From: Polytrichum commune
Taxonomy: Eukaryota; Streptophyta; Polytrichopsida; Polytrichales; Polytrichaceae
NCBI GenBank assembly: GCA_950295325.1
Contig: OX485803.1
Span: 43,973,554 to 44,037,553, forward strand
Length of the DNA stretch: 64,000 nucleotides
Direction: 5' to 3'
The number at the start of each line of letters is the position of its first letter. The first letter of the stretch is position 1. Below are positions 46,001 to 56,606 of this stretch, in pieces. Both the position numbers and the translations under genes were made by a program. Under the pieces are notes generated by a model. It made no database searches. It saw only the letters and a program-made list of their open reading frames with translations, and was not told where the DNA came from.

Positions 46001-48390
46001 AAAGAAAACAATGTACTTATTCACCTTAACTGCTAATAGTGGGCGCTCCTTAATATCCCATTATATGTATAAAATAAGTAAGAGAGACAAAGAGACAAAG
46101 AGATCACATGATTGGAGAGGATTTATATAATTTTACAAAAAGAAGTAAATATCTCTCTCTCTCTCTCTCAAATTGGAGACATGCAAGAAGTGATGAAATA
46201 ACCAATGAAAGAAAAGTATATAAAGCATCGTTACTTATCACACCAAATACCACATCGGTTTCAATGCCCATGATCATGATTGTTCAAGAAATATGCACAT
46301 GACATAGTCCTCTTCGTCTTTTTTTCCCTACACTTATACGTGCAATTAGGTTGTCTACATGAACATGTTGTGTCTTTACCCATGCAAAGTACCATGTGTC
46401 AATGCCATATTACAAATACTCATAATTTTTTTATTCATTCATATACTTGAAACTGTTACAAATCCATTTGGTTTTGTTTGTGGTAATAAATATTGAAATA
46501 GTGTGGAATGTCAATAATTTGGCGTAGGACAACTTAATCGCACGTACCAATGCAACTTCCATAACCTTCATTGCCCCTTGCACTGATTGATTGATTGTTG
46601 CTATTCAATTTCTACATATTTATTTTAAGGTTTTCCCGTAACTAATGACCCCAAATTGAACAAGGCCCATTTGATGCATTGCCCGTCTGGAGGCCTACAT
46701 GGTTGGTTCAAACCTTGGAGTGCAAAATGTAAACTCCACGCGGATTTGTAGGGTCCCAACCAATGTGGTGTTGACACCTGGTGAACGTGTTCCAACACTC
46801 GGTTAGTTTATGTCAACTAGAGCATTGCAACTTCTTGGCACCCTCTATTCTGCTCATTCGGCACTTGTGTTTTTACACACCTAGCAAATCAATATCATCT
46901 ATCTCACCTAACTCGGTGGCTCTAATATTCAAAACATGTTCTTATAATGGCCGTCCCTTGCATAAACTTGTACTTTACATACTAGGTACATAACTACGAG
47001 ATCGTCCAAAATTAGTCACGCTTTCATAAGCGGTTTTCTTTCAAGTCATTGGTTGAAAAACGAGTGGCAAGTGACCCCACTTTGCTTCACACTAACTTAG
47101 GTCATTGACCACGTAAGAGAACGAATGTGAAAGTGACACGGAATCTTACATGTCTTGAACTGGATGATGTTTGGTGGTTGTCCATGTTTTGTGGCAAGAT
47201 CACCCAAACAGGTTGTTTCATGCACTTTAGTACATTATATCGCATGGTTGTGACTTTAAAAAATTCTGATGTGGATGTCTCTTTGTCAGAGTTTTGGACC
47301 AAGGGTCAAGATCATGGGGAATTCTAAGTCACTTTCCCTCATGGGCCTTGTTCACTACATTGATTATGGTAAATAGCGTGGGGTATATGTATAGCGTGCA
47401 ACTTACCCTTCGCATCACTGTAGTGTGGCCCACATTATATCCCATCATGCATGAAACTAACATGCATATTTGGTTGCACTTAGATCTTCAACCACTCACT
47501 GGTTCTCATTTTTTCATTTCCAGTTGTGGGTAAGGTATAGATTACAAACAATTAAGGATGTGAATTCAAAGAGCATGAGCTCACTTCCCAAGTCCAAGAA
47601 TCAAGGGAGAAAGAACCAAAAATTAATACGGAGGTGTTTCTTGAAGGTAGATGTAGTTGATATTTGAATGGCCAACACCATCAAAAAGTTTAGAGTTAGG
47701 AGGCGGACCTATTGCCTTGAAAAAAAAGCACGAGAAGTTGGAGAAGGCATACAAATTGTTTGTGGAATACAAACAAGATTTGAAGGAGATATCATACTTT
47801 GTTTCTTGAATGTCCAATGTTATATAGTGTGGGCTGAAAACAATATGTATCCATTGTAGTATCCCCATTTTGTGTGCAAATTCCTTGTTATCAATGTGGC
47901 CCACAATATTTACCATTATTAACATACTGCAACCATGCACTTTGCACTCACTTTGTGGATGAGTATATTATTCATCACCATGTTCCATCCATGTCAAATG
48001 TAACGTGCCCTTCAAACTAACTTAAGGTTCTTTGGCTAAAGTTAACACTCAAGTTGGTGACTATCCTTGGAACCAATTTAAGTGGTTGCCTTGTTAGTCG
48101 AATTTTCCACAAACATGCTTTGACCACACCACATGTACATCTTCTTCTTTTTTTCTTCTTTTTTCCAATTGAAAACAATCCCTGTTACATACAACATTAC
48201 TCAATTGTAGGCCAATGCACCTTGTGTATGGGAATTTGCAGGGCCTTGTGCCTCTTTTACTATGGGCTCCCTTGCACAATGTACTCTATTTAGTTGAATG
48301 TATAATTCATCACCTATTAATTACATTGACAATCCCTAAATGATTTCTAATAATACTGGCATATCTCCGTAGGTTGTATATGATCCCCAA
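43011..48390. other. No recognised gene; simple repeats
   Basis: Holds a CCTTG pentamer run (about 43434-43452), a TG tract with a GCGCGC core (45006-45045) and a TC tract (about 46150-46169). The stretches near 44170-44310 and 49080-49270 share ATGGCAAGAAAATACATA and neighbouring sequence, indicating another dispersed repeat. The convergent frames 43193-43627 (minus) and 43614-44000 (plus) have G/C-rich coding-like stretches, but no domain was recognised. Confidence 0.4.
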
Positions 48391-48682
48391 CTACACTACA
48401 TAGGATATTAAGTGTTTGATACACTAAATATGAACGCATACACTAAATATCAATAACCCTATGAAGTAAGTAACATTAAATGTAAACTCCAACACTAAAT
48501 ATCAACTATGGTAATATGTGGGGGTTACATGTTTGAATTTAGTGTTAGTACGAATATGAAAAAAAATGATAGAATAAGGGAGGTGGCAACAAGGAAGGTA
48601 GCGGCATGTTTATGTCTAACACTAATTGTCAAGGAATTGAGAATTAGTGTTGAGTAGGATAGGGCGGTAACAACACTAAAGT
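48391..48682 (-). mobile_element. MITE family B, copy without the C insertion
   Basis: Reverse complement matches 17250-17509 and continues without a break into 18024-18070. One terminus is present (CTACACTACATAGGATATTA); the other stops after CAACACTAAA, so this copy is truncated. TAA at 48444-48446 is the empty target site of family C. Confidence 0.85.
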
Positions 48683-50132
48683 AAAATTTTGCATATTTGT
48701 TTCAACAATTGCGTGACAATTGTTTGGGATTTATTAGGCGGGTAGTTTGATATGTGCTTATGTAAGCGACGAAAGTATGGTTCAAGGATTGGCACAAATT
48801 GTTCCAGAAATTAAATGTATCATAGACTCACATGCGTTTTTGACACATACTAAATTTTAGAAAATGGTTTATTGAACTGGAGTTTTAAACCTACTGTGTT
48901 AAGAAAAATAAAAAAAATAATCATAACATCTTCATGTACACACAAACAACTGAAAACATTATTGAGTGGGAGGCTTTGCTTCCCACTTTAGATTGCAAAG
49001 AGTCATTGACTTTTATTAATGATATCTAAATCACAACACATCAACATTTCACGAACTCCATTACACTTGCCTCCTTATGGACATGCTAAATCTTTGAGCA
49101 CGACAAGGATCTCAAATACTTGCACCAAGAGAAAACTTGTTCATTTCCACCATCTGTTCTAACACGTTTGTTACAACTCATGGCAAGAAAATACATAAAA
49201 AAATCATTTTCGGTTACCAATCGTAGGCTTTTTAATTGCGGTTTGACATAACTGGCAACTGAAATCCTCCGGTAGACAACCAAAATGACACATCAATGCA
49301 TCTTCTCAACACGGGTTTGTAGTGGACAAATTGCAACAGATGGTTGGAAGAATGGACGATATATATATTCTGCTCGTGTTGACGTGACCATTATAAGTGC
49401 GTCTACATTACACGGTTTGTTCTCGACCTTGGATTCCCACAACCCAACCAACACATGCATAACCAAAGTCAAGATGAAGGCATCACATCTTTAGGACGAC
49501 TTTCACGACCACTCGTGGGATGGGATTTGCATGCTTCCCAATTACTATCATAGAAGCCCCTCTCTCTCTCTCTCTCTACCTAACCCGACAAAGAAATCTA
49601 CTACTCTCCCCCCCGGAATTTTGCCACATGTCATCCTCCCATTTGTCCACACCCACTTGAACCTCCCGTGGGCACTCCCTCAATCCGGCAGCCAAGCGAA
49701 GCGCCACCTCTACGGTACCTAGAATTATGGATGAGGTGGCAATTGCCGCGAACCTTTGTAGCCGCAATATTGGAGGAGGAGGATAGTGGCACTTTTTGCG
49801 TTCCCATGGGGGCTTTTTCATGCCGTGATTCGGTACCTAAACCCATGGACCCCATATCAAGCCAATGAGGATCAAGTTGCATATTCGCCCCCCCCCCCCC
49901 CCCGCTTTAAAGCCTTTAAATAGTGTGGAATAGGATGAGCCGTAGTAAATGATGCCTATATTTGTCGGTTAACCCTAGTAGGTTCCAATAGAGTGCTTTC
50001 TTTTTAACACACCTATGTAGGAGGAGGGTGAAAACGTTGAAGTCCTATGTACAACATGAAGATTACTATTTGAAGTCGAATGAACCATTTATAAACCCGA
50101 GTCAAGGATCCTAGATTGTTTTATAACAATCA
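48683..50132. other. No recognised gene; poly-C tract
   Basis: A run of about 16 C residues lies at 49888-49903 and a TC tract at 49560-49577. Several overlapping frames on both strands at 49530-49880 mark a GC-richer patch without a recognisable protein. Confidence 0.4.
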
Positions 50133-50375
50133 TGTTATTCAATATCACTTACTACGCGTAACTACATATTGCTATTTTTGTTTTTATTTTTATAACTCTA
50201 CAATCATTTCTTATTAACAAAGGTTTCATGAATTGTTTGGATGTCATGAAACATCGATGACTTTACTTTGTAGAACACTCCAACATCAATGAACACTTTA
50301 GATAAGAAAGTGACAAAAGCTTACCGTAATAGTAAACAACGTAGCGAATGTAACTTGGGATGAATAAGCAAGCAA
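50133..50375. repeat. Partial MITE family P
   Basis: Opens ATTCAATATCACTTACTACG like a family P left end, and holds a GGATGTCATGAAACATCGAT block like other copies. The matching right terminus is missing. Confidence 0.5.
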
Positions 50376-50387
50376 CTCATTGGGAGC

Positions 50388-50757
50388 TACACTACACTAA
50401 ACGTGGTATTTAGTGTCACCTATTCCTAATTGTCTTTGCACGATTCCCATTATAAACCGCGGGTATAAGTGTCACCAACACTATATGTTAACCCCACATT
50501 ACTTGTCATTCCTTGTGAATCTTTTGGGGGTTTATAGATTTCACAGTGTTGCAATTACTGTTACTTTCCAAGTGATTTTTCATCCAAACTTTCATTCATC
50601 CATGACAATGTTTCATCACAAGTTGGTGACAAGAGAAGGTAGGGGTTTGGCCAAAGGATGAACTCATCCATCATCGGGGACAATATTTGTTCGCTTAATC
50701 ATAAGAAGTGTCATCCAACAAGTTACCGTACTGACATTACATACCACATGACACTAT
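50388..50757 (-). mobile_element. MITE family H, inverted copy
   Basis: Left end CTACACTACACTAAACGTGG. The body is the reverse of 41454-41830 (shared blocks include TGTCATTCCTTGTGAA and CATCACAAGTTG). The right end is diverged. Confidence 0.8.
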
Positions 50758-51001
50758 ATTATCGTAATTTTTCATGGTAGGTGAAACTTTACCTCTCACC
50801 TTCCAAATAAACAACTCTCACTTCCTTGTAGGCCACAAAATATTATATAACTTATCACACGAGGGCCTTGCCACACACTACTTTAAAGGTGTTTCCCGTT
50901 TACCATTATTAATTTTCACGTGGGCAACTCCATGTAGAAGATTGGAACTTGAAGGTGCATTGCACGCTCGTGTAAGAGGAAACAAAAGGGTGGACTTCTT
51001 A

Positions 51002-51552
51002 GGGCTTGTTTACATCATGGACCATGAAGTTGTCCTCATGTCAAATGGCCTTTATTCCCCATGCTCACATTTCCATGATCATGTTTCATGAATAATGATG
51101 TGTTATTTCAAAGTCTCTGGGCCCCCTCACTGGGTTTAAACTGAACATGGACCAAGCGGTGTGACCATGCACCCAGAAATATGTGTGTTGATTTTATTTT
51201 ATTAAAAAAAATGCCCAAACAAGACAATTTGGGATTTCAAAAAGCTTGTTTTTAGTTATCCCCCCTTCTTCTTCTTCTTCTTCTTCCCTTCTTTCTTTCT
51301 TTGTTGTGGTCCCTTGACCTTTGCAGCAAGAGAACCATTTTTGCCTCCCTCCCACACTGCAAAACCCATTGGACCATGATAGTGGATAATGTAGGCTTGA
51401 AAAGGGGCCTTTTGGGGGACCTCGAGCTCCACGGTCACTCTTGCAGTTGTTTCCTCGATGCAAACTGAAGTGGTCCCAAGACAAGTTCAACAACCAATCA
51501 CGTATTTAAGGGGAGCAAGGGACGACGTCATGGTCCACCATGTAAGCAATCC
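51002..51552 (+). mobile_element. Internally deleted derivative of the Harbinger family
   Basis: The first ~230 bp and last ~200 bp resemble the two ends of 33234-36746: GGACCATGAAGTTGTCC near the left end, CCCTCACTGGGTTTAAAC, GGACCAAGCGGTGTGACCAT, then CCCATTGGACCATGATAGTG, GTAGGCTTGAAAA and CACGGTCACTC on the right, ending GGTCCACCATGTAAGCAATC. No trace of either gene remains between them. TTA precedes the left end. A CTT tract and T-rich filler occupy the centre. Confidence 0.85.
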
Positions 51553-51721
51553 ATTAATTAGTCATCATATCGAGAAGAGAGAGGTAGACTGTGTATTGTG
51601 AGAGAGGGTTATCATATACGAGTGTACCTATCATCCATCCAACGTAAAAGCTTGACCCCCTATGGTTTGTGGCCTATTCAACTCCAATGACTTGGAACTA
51701 GATTACTTTAGGGTGTTTGAA

Positions 51722-52675
51722 ACTACACTATGTTGTCTAATTAGCGTGACTTACCATTTCGAAGTTAGGCATGGCTATAACATCTTACCGGGAGCATCGT
51801 TTTTTTACTTAATAACATAAGCAAGTAGTGTGCACACCACAAAATATCATATAACCTAGTTGGTAAAAAATGCAAATGTCTGTAAAAATGCATAGCAACA
51901 CATAACTCACATTGGTAACCCACACTAATTAGACCAAAAAAATGTAATTTATGTGTCATATCATGTCTAGAGACTACTAGAAAAGTAGCCTTTGGACTAA
52001 ATATTGTTTCAAGGCTTTTTTGTTGGATGAACAAGAGGTATGCTTGTATATGATAGTTTCCTCTCTATGACAAAATTATAGTGGGCCATAGTAACATGTG
52101 TAGAGGGTGTACATCGTTTTCTCTAATTAGTGTAGTTTACCATTTGGAGTTATGCATTGCATATAACATTTTACCAATAGTGTTTTTCCTTACCCAAATA
52201 ACACAAGTAGTTAGTATGCACACCAGAGAATATAGTATAACCTAGTTGGTAAAAAGTGATAATCTCAATAATATGTTATAGCAATGCATAACTTCAGATG
52301 GTAACCCACACTAATTAGACCAATTTTTTTTGCAATACCTACATTTTTCTACCAAACTAAATACACCAAATAAATTGTAATTAATGTTACTTACTATTTG
52401 AAATTACGCATTGCTATATCTATCTATTGTACATTTGATATTTTACTAACCGATGTCAAATTGGTTGGTTGGACATTATAAAACATCAACAACTTTACTT
52501 GGTAAAAAATCACATCAACAGAGTAAATAAATTACATTGTGTAATTCCAAATAGTTAGTGATACTAAATATCATATTTAGTGTGTTTATGTTAGTTTGGT
52601 AAAAAACGATACTCTCAGTAGAAATTTATAACAACACATAACTCCAAATGGTAACCCACACTAATTAGAGAAATC
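51722..52675. mobile_element. Cluster of MITE family P relatives
   Basis: At least three related units are packed together: 51722-51945, 52115-52330 and 52359-52581. A right-half fragment follows (52585-52670). The first two share CTAATTAG near one end, ATAACATTTTACC or a variant, CCTAGTTGGTAAAAA, and inverted GTAACCCACACTAATTAG. The third has TTACTTACTATTTGAAATTA and ends GTGATACTAAATATCATATT, typical of family P. The final fragment matches the right halves of the first two, so 52359-52581 may be inserted in a fourth unit. Confidence 0.65.
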
Positions 52676-52699
52676 GGTGGACCTAATGGAAGATAAACG

Positions 52700-52960
52700 T
52701 GGGCTCAAAGAGTGTGTGTGGGGGGGGGAGGTGGGATGAATGAAAACGGCTGGATGAAACATGGAACGCCAAATATGAAACCCCCGCGGCCCTTCCCTTC
52801 CCTTCCCTTCCCTTCCCTTCACTGCCCACTCCAAAGGAAAGAGAAAGACAAGGCTAAATTGTAGAGAGAAAGGAAGTCGGAAGATTGAAGGCCCAATTTC
52901 AAGAAGCTTTTTACAGAACATCAACTCCACCACGAGCTCCAGCTGCTGCTGCTGCTGCTG
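52700..52960 (+). promoter_or_regulatory. Probable core promoter and transcription start region of the CHY/RING gene
   Basis: Composition changes sharply here from AT-rich repeats to a CCCTT pentamer run (about 52792-52820), purine-rich sequence (GAAAGAGAAAG, GAGAGAAAGGAAG) and a CTG triplet run (52940-52960). CT/GA-rich tracts are common around plant transcription starts. No TATA box is certain, and the distance to the first sure coding exon is 3.7 kb, so the link to that gene is inferred. Confidence 0.4.
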
Positions 52961-53239
52961 TTGTTGTTTGTTGCGATTCTTATTATCATACTTTACTACA
53001 CAAGAAGAGTTTGTTTTCGTCACGCAGCTATGGCGATCTCGCATCCTCGCACGCCCTCCGACTCCAACTCAAACTCCCTCCACCACCATCACCACCATCC
53101 TCCCAATACTCATGTAATCATCATCAATACACTCTCCTGTCCCTGTCCCTGTCCCTCTTCCTCTTCCTCTGTCAGAATCCCGTCACGTCGCTGTGGAGTC
53201 TTCAGCATTGGAGCGATAAACAATTGTGTATGGCAGTGA
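52961..53239 (+). CDS. Small open frame in the 5' region, doubtful
   Basis: A 92-codon frame with a hydrophobic start (LFVAILIIILYY) and an internal ATG at 53030 in good context (GCTATGGCG), followed by an Ser/Asn-rich and six-His stretch. The 53030 ATG would give a small peptide or the first exon of a spliced gene (possible donor CAT/GTAATC at about 53114). The tail overlaps the first of the tandem leader units. I do not recognise it; it may be an upstream frame in the leader of the CHY/RING gene. Confidence 0.2.
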   Translation: MLFVAILIIILYYTRRVCFRHAAMAISHPRTPSDSNSNSLHHHHHHPPNTHVIIINTLSCPCPCPSSSSSVRIPSRRCGVFSIGAINNCVWQ

Positions 53240-54360
53240 GGACGTTTTTACTTAGGTAGGGTTTGGTTTTCTCGATTTTGGTAGTATTGGCGTGTGTGTT
53301 TGGACGTTAATCTTGTGCGGATTGTTGTGCTATTCGTTGTTGTTCTCCATCTGCGACGAGTTTGTGCATGGAGTCACGACTTCGTATCTGTTCTGTTCTC
53401 TTCCTCTCTTAACTTAAGTTTTACTCACTTTCCGTGTGCGAGGGCCCGTCACGTCGCTGGCAAGTCAGCATTGAAGCTAGTAACAATTGTGTCCGCGGTG
53501 AGGACGTTTTACTTAGGTAGGGTTTGGGTTTCTTGATTTTCGTAGTTGTTGTTTCGTTGAAGAGTATTTTTAATTTTTAATTTTTTTTTTGTGTGTGTGT
53601 GTGCGTGTGCGTGTGTGTGTGCGTTTGGACGTTAATTTTGTGCGTGTTTTTGTGCTATTAGTTGTTGTTCTCAATGTGCGACGCGGTTTCGCTTGGAGTC
53701 ACCGCTTCGTTTCTGTTCTTTTCTGTTCACTTCCTCTATTAACTTAAAACTCACTCGCTTTTCGCGTCGGGGAGGCATAAAGCTCTGTCACGTCGCGTAG
53801 TAGGGAAGTCTGTCAGCATTGGAGCAGCACTTAATTCTGTGTCGCAGCGGGCAAGTTCTAGGCGGTTCTAGGCGGGGACTCGATTTTGGTAAGTTGGTTG
53901 TGAAGAGTTTTTTTTTTGGTTGTTTTTTTTAATTTGGACGTTAATTTTCCGCCTGCTTTTGCTGTTTGTGGTCTTGTGTTTGTTCTTCCGATTTCGCACT
54001 CACCTCCTTATGCAGTCAGTACTCCATTTCTCATGTCTTCCTGTCCTCTTAACGTGCTCGCTGTTTCTACGACGTCGCTGTTCCATGAATTAGAGCGATA
54101 GAGAAGTGTGTGTTAGCGAGAAGTTTTTTAGATAGGGTTCGGTTCACAAGGAGTTTGAAGTTGTTGCGAAGAGTATCTTCCCCTGTGTTTTGGACGTGAA
54201 TGTTATCCCTACTCTTGCCCTGGTTTGTGTCCTCGTGCCAGTTGTTCGTTCTGCGTTTGGTTGTATTTGATTAGATGTGTGTTAAGGGTAAGGCAGTGGT
54301 ACGCCGAATTTTTTTAATCTGTTGTCTGTGTTAATTTGTTTGCCGAGGGACGTGAATTTC
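53182..54360 (+). repeat. Four degenerate tandem copies of a ~270-340 bp leader unit
   Basis: Units begin near 53182, 53448, 53787 and 54069 with a CACGTCGCTG-like start. Each runs through the same landmarks in order: GCATTGGAGC (or GAATTAGAGC), AATTGTGT, TAGGGTTTGG or TAGGGTTCGG, TTTGGACGTTAAT or TTTGGACGTGAAT. In the first units GTGCTATT-GTTGTTGTTCTC, a TGCGACG piece, GGAGTCAC, TCTGTTCT and TTAACTTAA follow. Unit 2 carries an extra TG tract (about 53590-53630). The copies are old. Each has a CTTAGGTAGGG-like site that could act as a 5' splice site. Confidence 0.8.
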
Positions 54361-55751
54361 GTACTTGGAGCAGCTTTTGTTGGTTGTTTTTTGGTTGCAA
54401 TATGAGTGCCTTAAGGTGTCGGTGTTTTTTTTAGAAGCGCGAGTGTTGTGAGTATCGAACAAATTTTTCATATACCTGCAGCTTTTGGCTTCTCTTCCTT
54501 CTCTTTATATCCATCAGTATCTTAGTCGCAGTTGGAGTGCTCTAAACCTAAGAGTTTTTGCAGTCAGACAAAACATAGTGCGAACAATTTTGTTGTAGTT
54601 CTCGATTTAAGCGTGTCAGAAGATATAGTTGTTTCTTGAGTTCTCTTTGCTGTTCATTCTGTCGATTGTCTTCTGCATCCAAACTTTTTCAGCGTTACAA
54701 GTTTTTCCTAAATCACTGTCGCTCTGTTTATCGAAAGCAGATGATAACCATTGCAGCACATGCAAGCTTCTTCTCGCCTAGTGTTTTGCGTATCTCGTTG
54801 ACGTGCCTGACTGCCAAAGCCCCTGACGTTGCTTTGTAGCAGATCTTCACAGTTCTTGTCAGCGTTATTCTCTGCGGCGCCTTGTGCCCGCGTCTTTGTA
54901 GTCCCGTAAGCTTTCTTTCTCTCTGTTGTAGTGTCGCGCCAAAATTTCTTGCCAACTCCATACGCAAACCATTCCATACTCGAACAAATTTGATTAAGAT
55001 ATTTCGCACGGCGTTCTCCTTAGGTACTGTGAAATTTTGAGACGGTTATGTTAAGGTCTCAGAGAGCACTCTCTATGGCGGCGACGGTTTGATTCTGCCT
55101 AGTTTGTTGTTCAGATACAATATGGAAGGTTTTGCAGCAGAAATCACGATGTTATTGCAAGAACCTTCGCACTATCTTTTTAACGACCCTTGTTAGATTC
55201 TAATTTCTGTGCGTATTCTGGAGTCCACTGGAGAGGCAATGCGAGTCTCTTTCGATTTGAGATGGAATACGGTTGTCGGGCTATGGCGAGCAAACTACCG
55301 CGCAGGAAATTGACGCTGGAGGGACGAGGGTTGGTAGCTCTTCCAAGATTATTTCGTAGAAACGTTTTGGTGGTCCAAGTGACGTCTCGTCTTGCTCTGA
55401 ACTGGGACTTTCATCGGTTTTTGAGTCCGCTTACCGACAGTATGAAAGTCAAAGGATGGGCGCGGGTGTTTTCTTTCAGCTACATATCGTTTTATGACTA
55501 GATGCTTTCAGGACTAGCGTCTTCTACACGCTAGACTCCGTGGTACTCGTATAGGCTTTCTATAAGAGCGTACTGAAGGCTTTTGTACTGTTCTTTCTTG
55601 GGTTTTATATGTTTCTTACCAACAATAAATAGATACCACAGCTTGTTGATTACTACGGAATATTTTCGGTTAGTCTTGGTCTACCTCACTTGTAATACAG
55701 TGTGGCTTTGGCCCACAAAAAAGAGTACATACTTTTTTTTATTGCCCCTGA

Positions 55752-55948
55752 TTTGAGACTGGTGTAAGTAATCAATACGATGATGTCCAGTGCTGTACGC
55801 AGACATTAAGCCTCTCTGAATCCGATTCAGAAGAAGAAAGTGGATGTGAAGCAGAGATTATAGAAGGCGGAGTGCTTTCGGAAGGGGGAGAGCTTATAGA
55901 AGGAGATCCTATGGAGGACAAGCTGTCGGTTGGGAAAGGAGATCATGG
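55752..55948 (+). CDS. Candidate N-terminal exon of the CHY/RING gene (acidic)
   Basis: This stretch is open in one frame and encodes an acidic, Ser/Glu-rich sequence (SLSESDSEEESG, then GELIEGDPMEDKLSVG). It ends at a good donor, GG/GTGAGG, at 55949. Acidic N-termini before the CHY finger are plausible for this family. However, the only in-frame ATG is late (55914-55916), and the exon phase (2) does not match any obvious acceptor in front of the first finger exon. Either an extra small exon or a different donor is needed. Confidence 0.4.
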
Positions 55949-56606
55949 GTGAGGACTTCTAATCATCTCAATCCCTTAGGAATGTATAGTGTTTACTGTC
56001 CACAGGCAAATTTTCTGCCTTCGGGAAGCGAAGGCAAAGGCAAATTGTCAGTCTTGAAGTGGAACATTTGGAGACGGAAAGCACTTTGACAATTTTATTT
56101 ACTAGTTTACTACAGTAGTGAGTATTTGTGGAGGGGACAGAAAATCATCAGGTCAATAATAAGTCTGTGCTGCTGGTTACTTGAGGTATTTCTTGAAGAG
56201 TATTTAGTTTAACACGGTCAACCTAGGCCAATGTCTTACAGAGCAGTGCTCCTTTAAGAAAGCAAGAGGAGAGTTGGAGGTGTTAGTTTCTAATCCCTTG
56301 TAGAATTGGGTGAATTCAGTTGGGTACTCATGACAGCCAGTTTTTCGATCGCCACAACAATGCTAGGTTTTTGAAAAAGCTAGAGTGAGGGGGTCCACTC
56401 TACAACTAGGCAAGCCGTATTGATAAGTGCTGAAATGCTTTGTCTCTTTCTTTACTTGGGACATCAAGAGATCGAGACCTGGAATGGATGCACTTGACCT
56501 CAAAACGATTTAGATCTATTTGCAGAGTCTCATATGATCTAGTTATTAGAAGGGAATGCTGCTGCCTGGGCTTATTTAACCTGATTATTTTGCAAATGTT
56601 TTGAAG

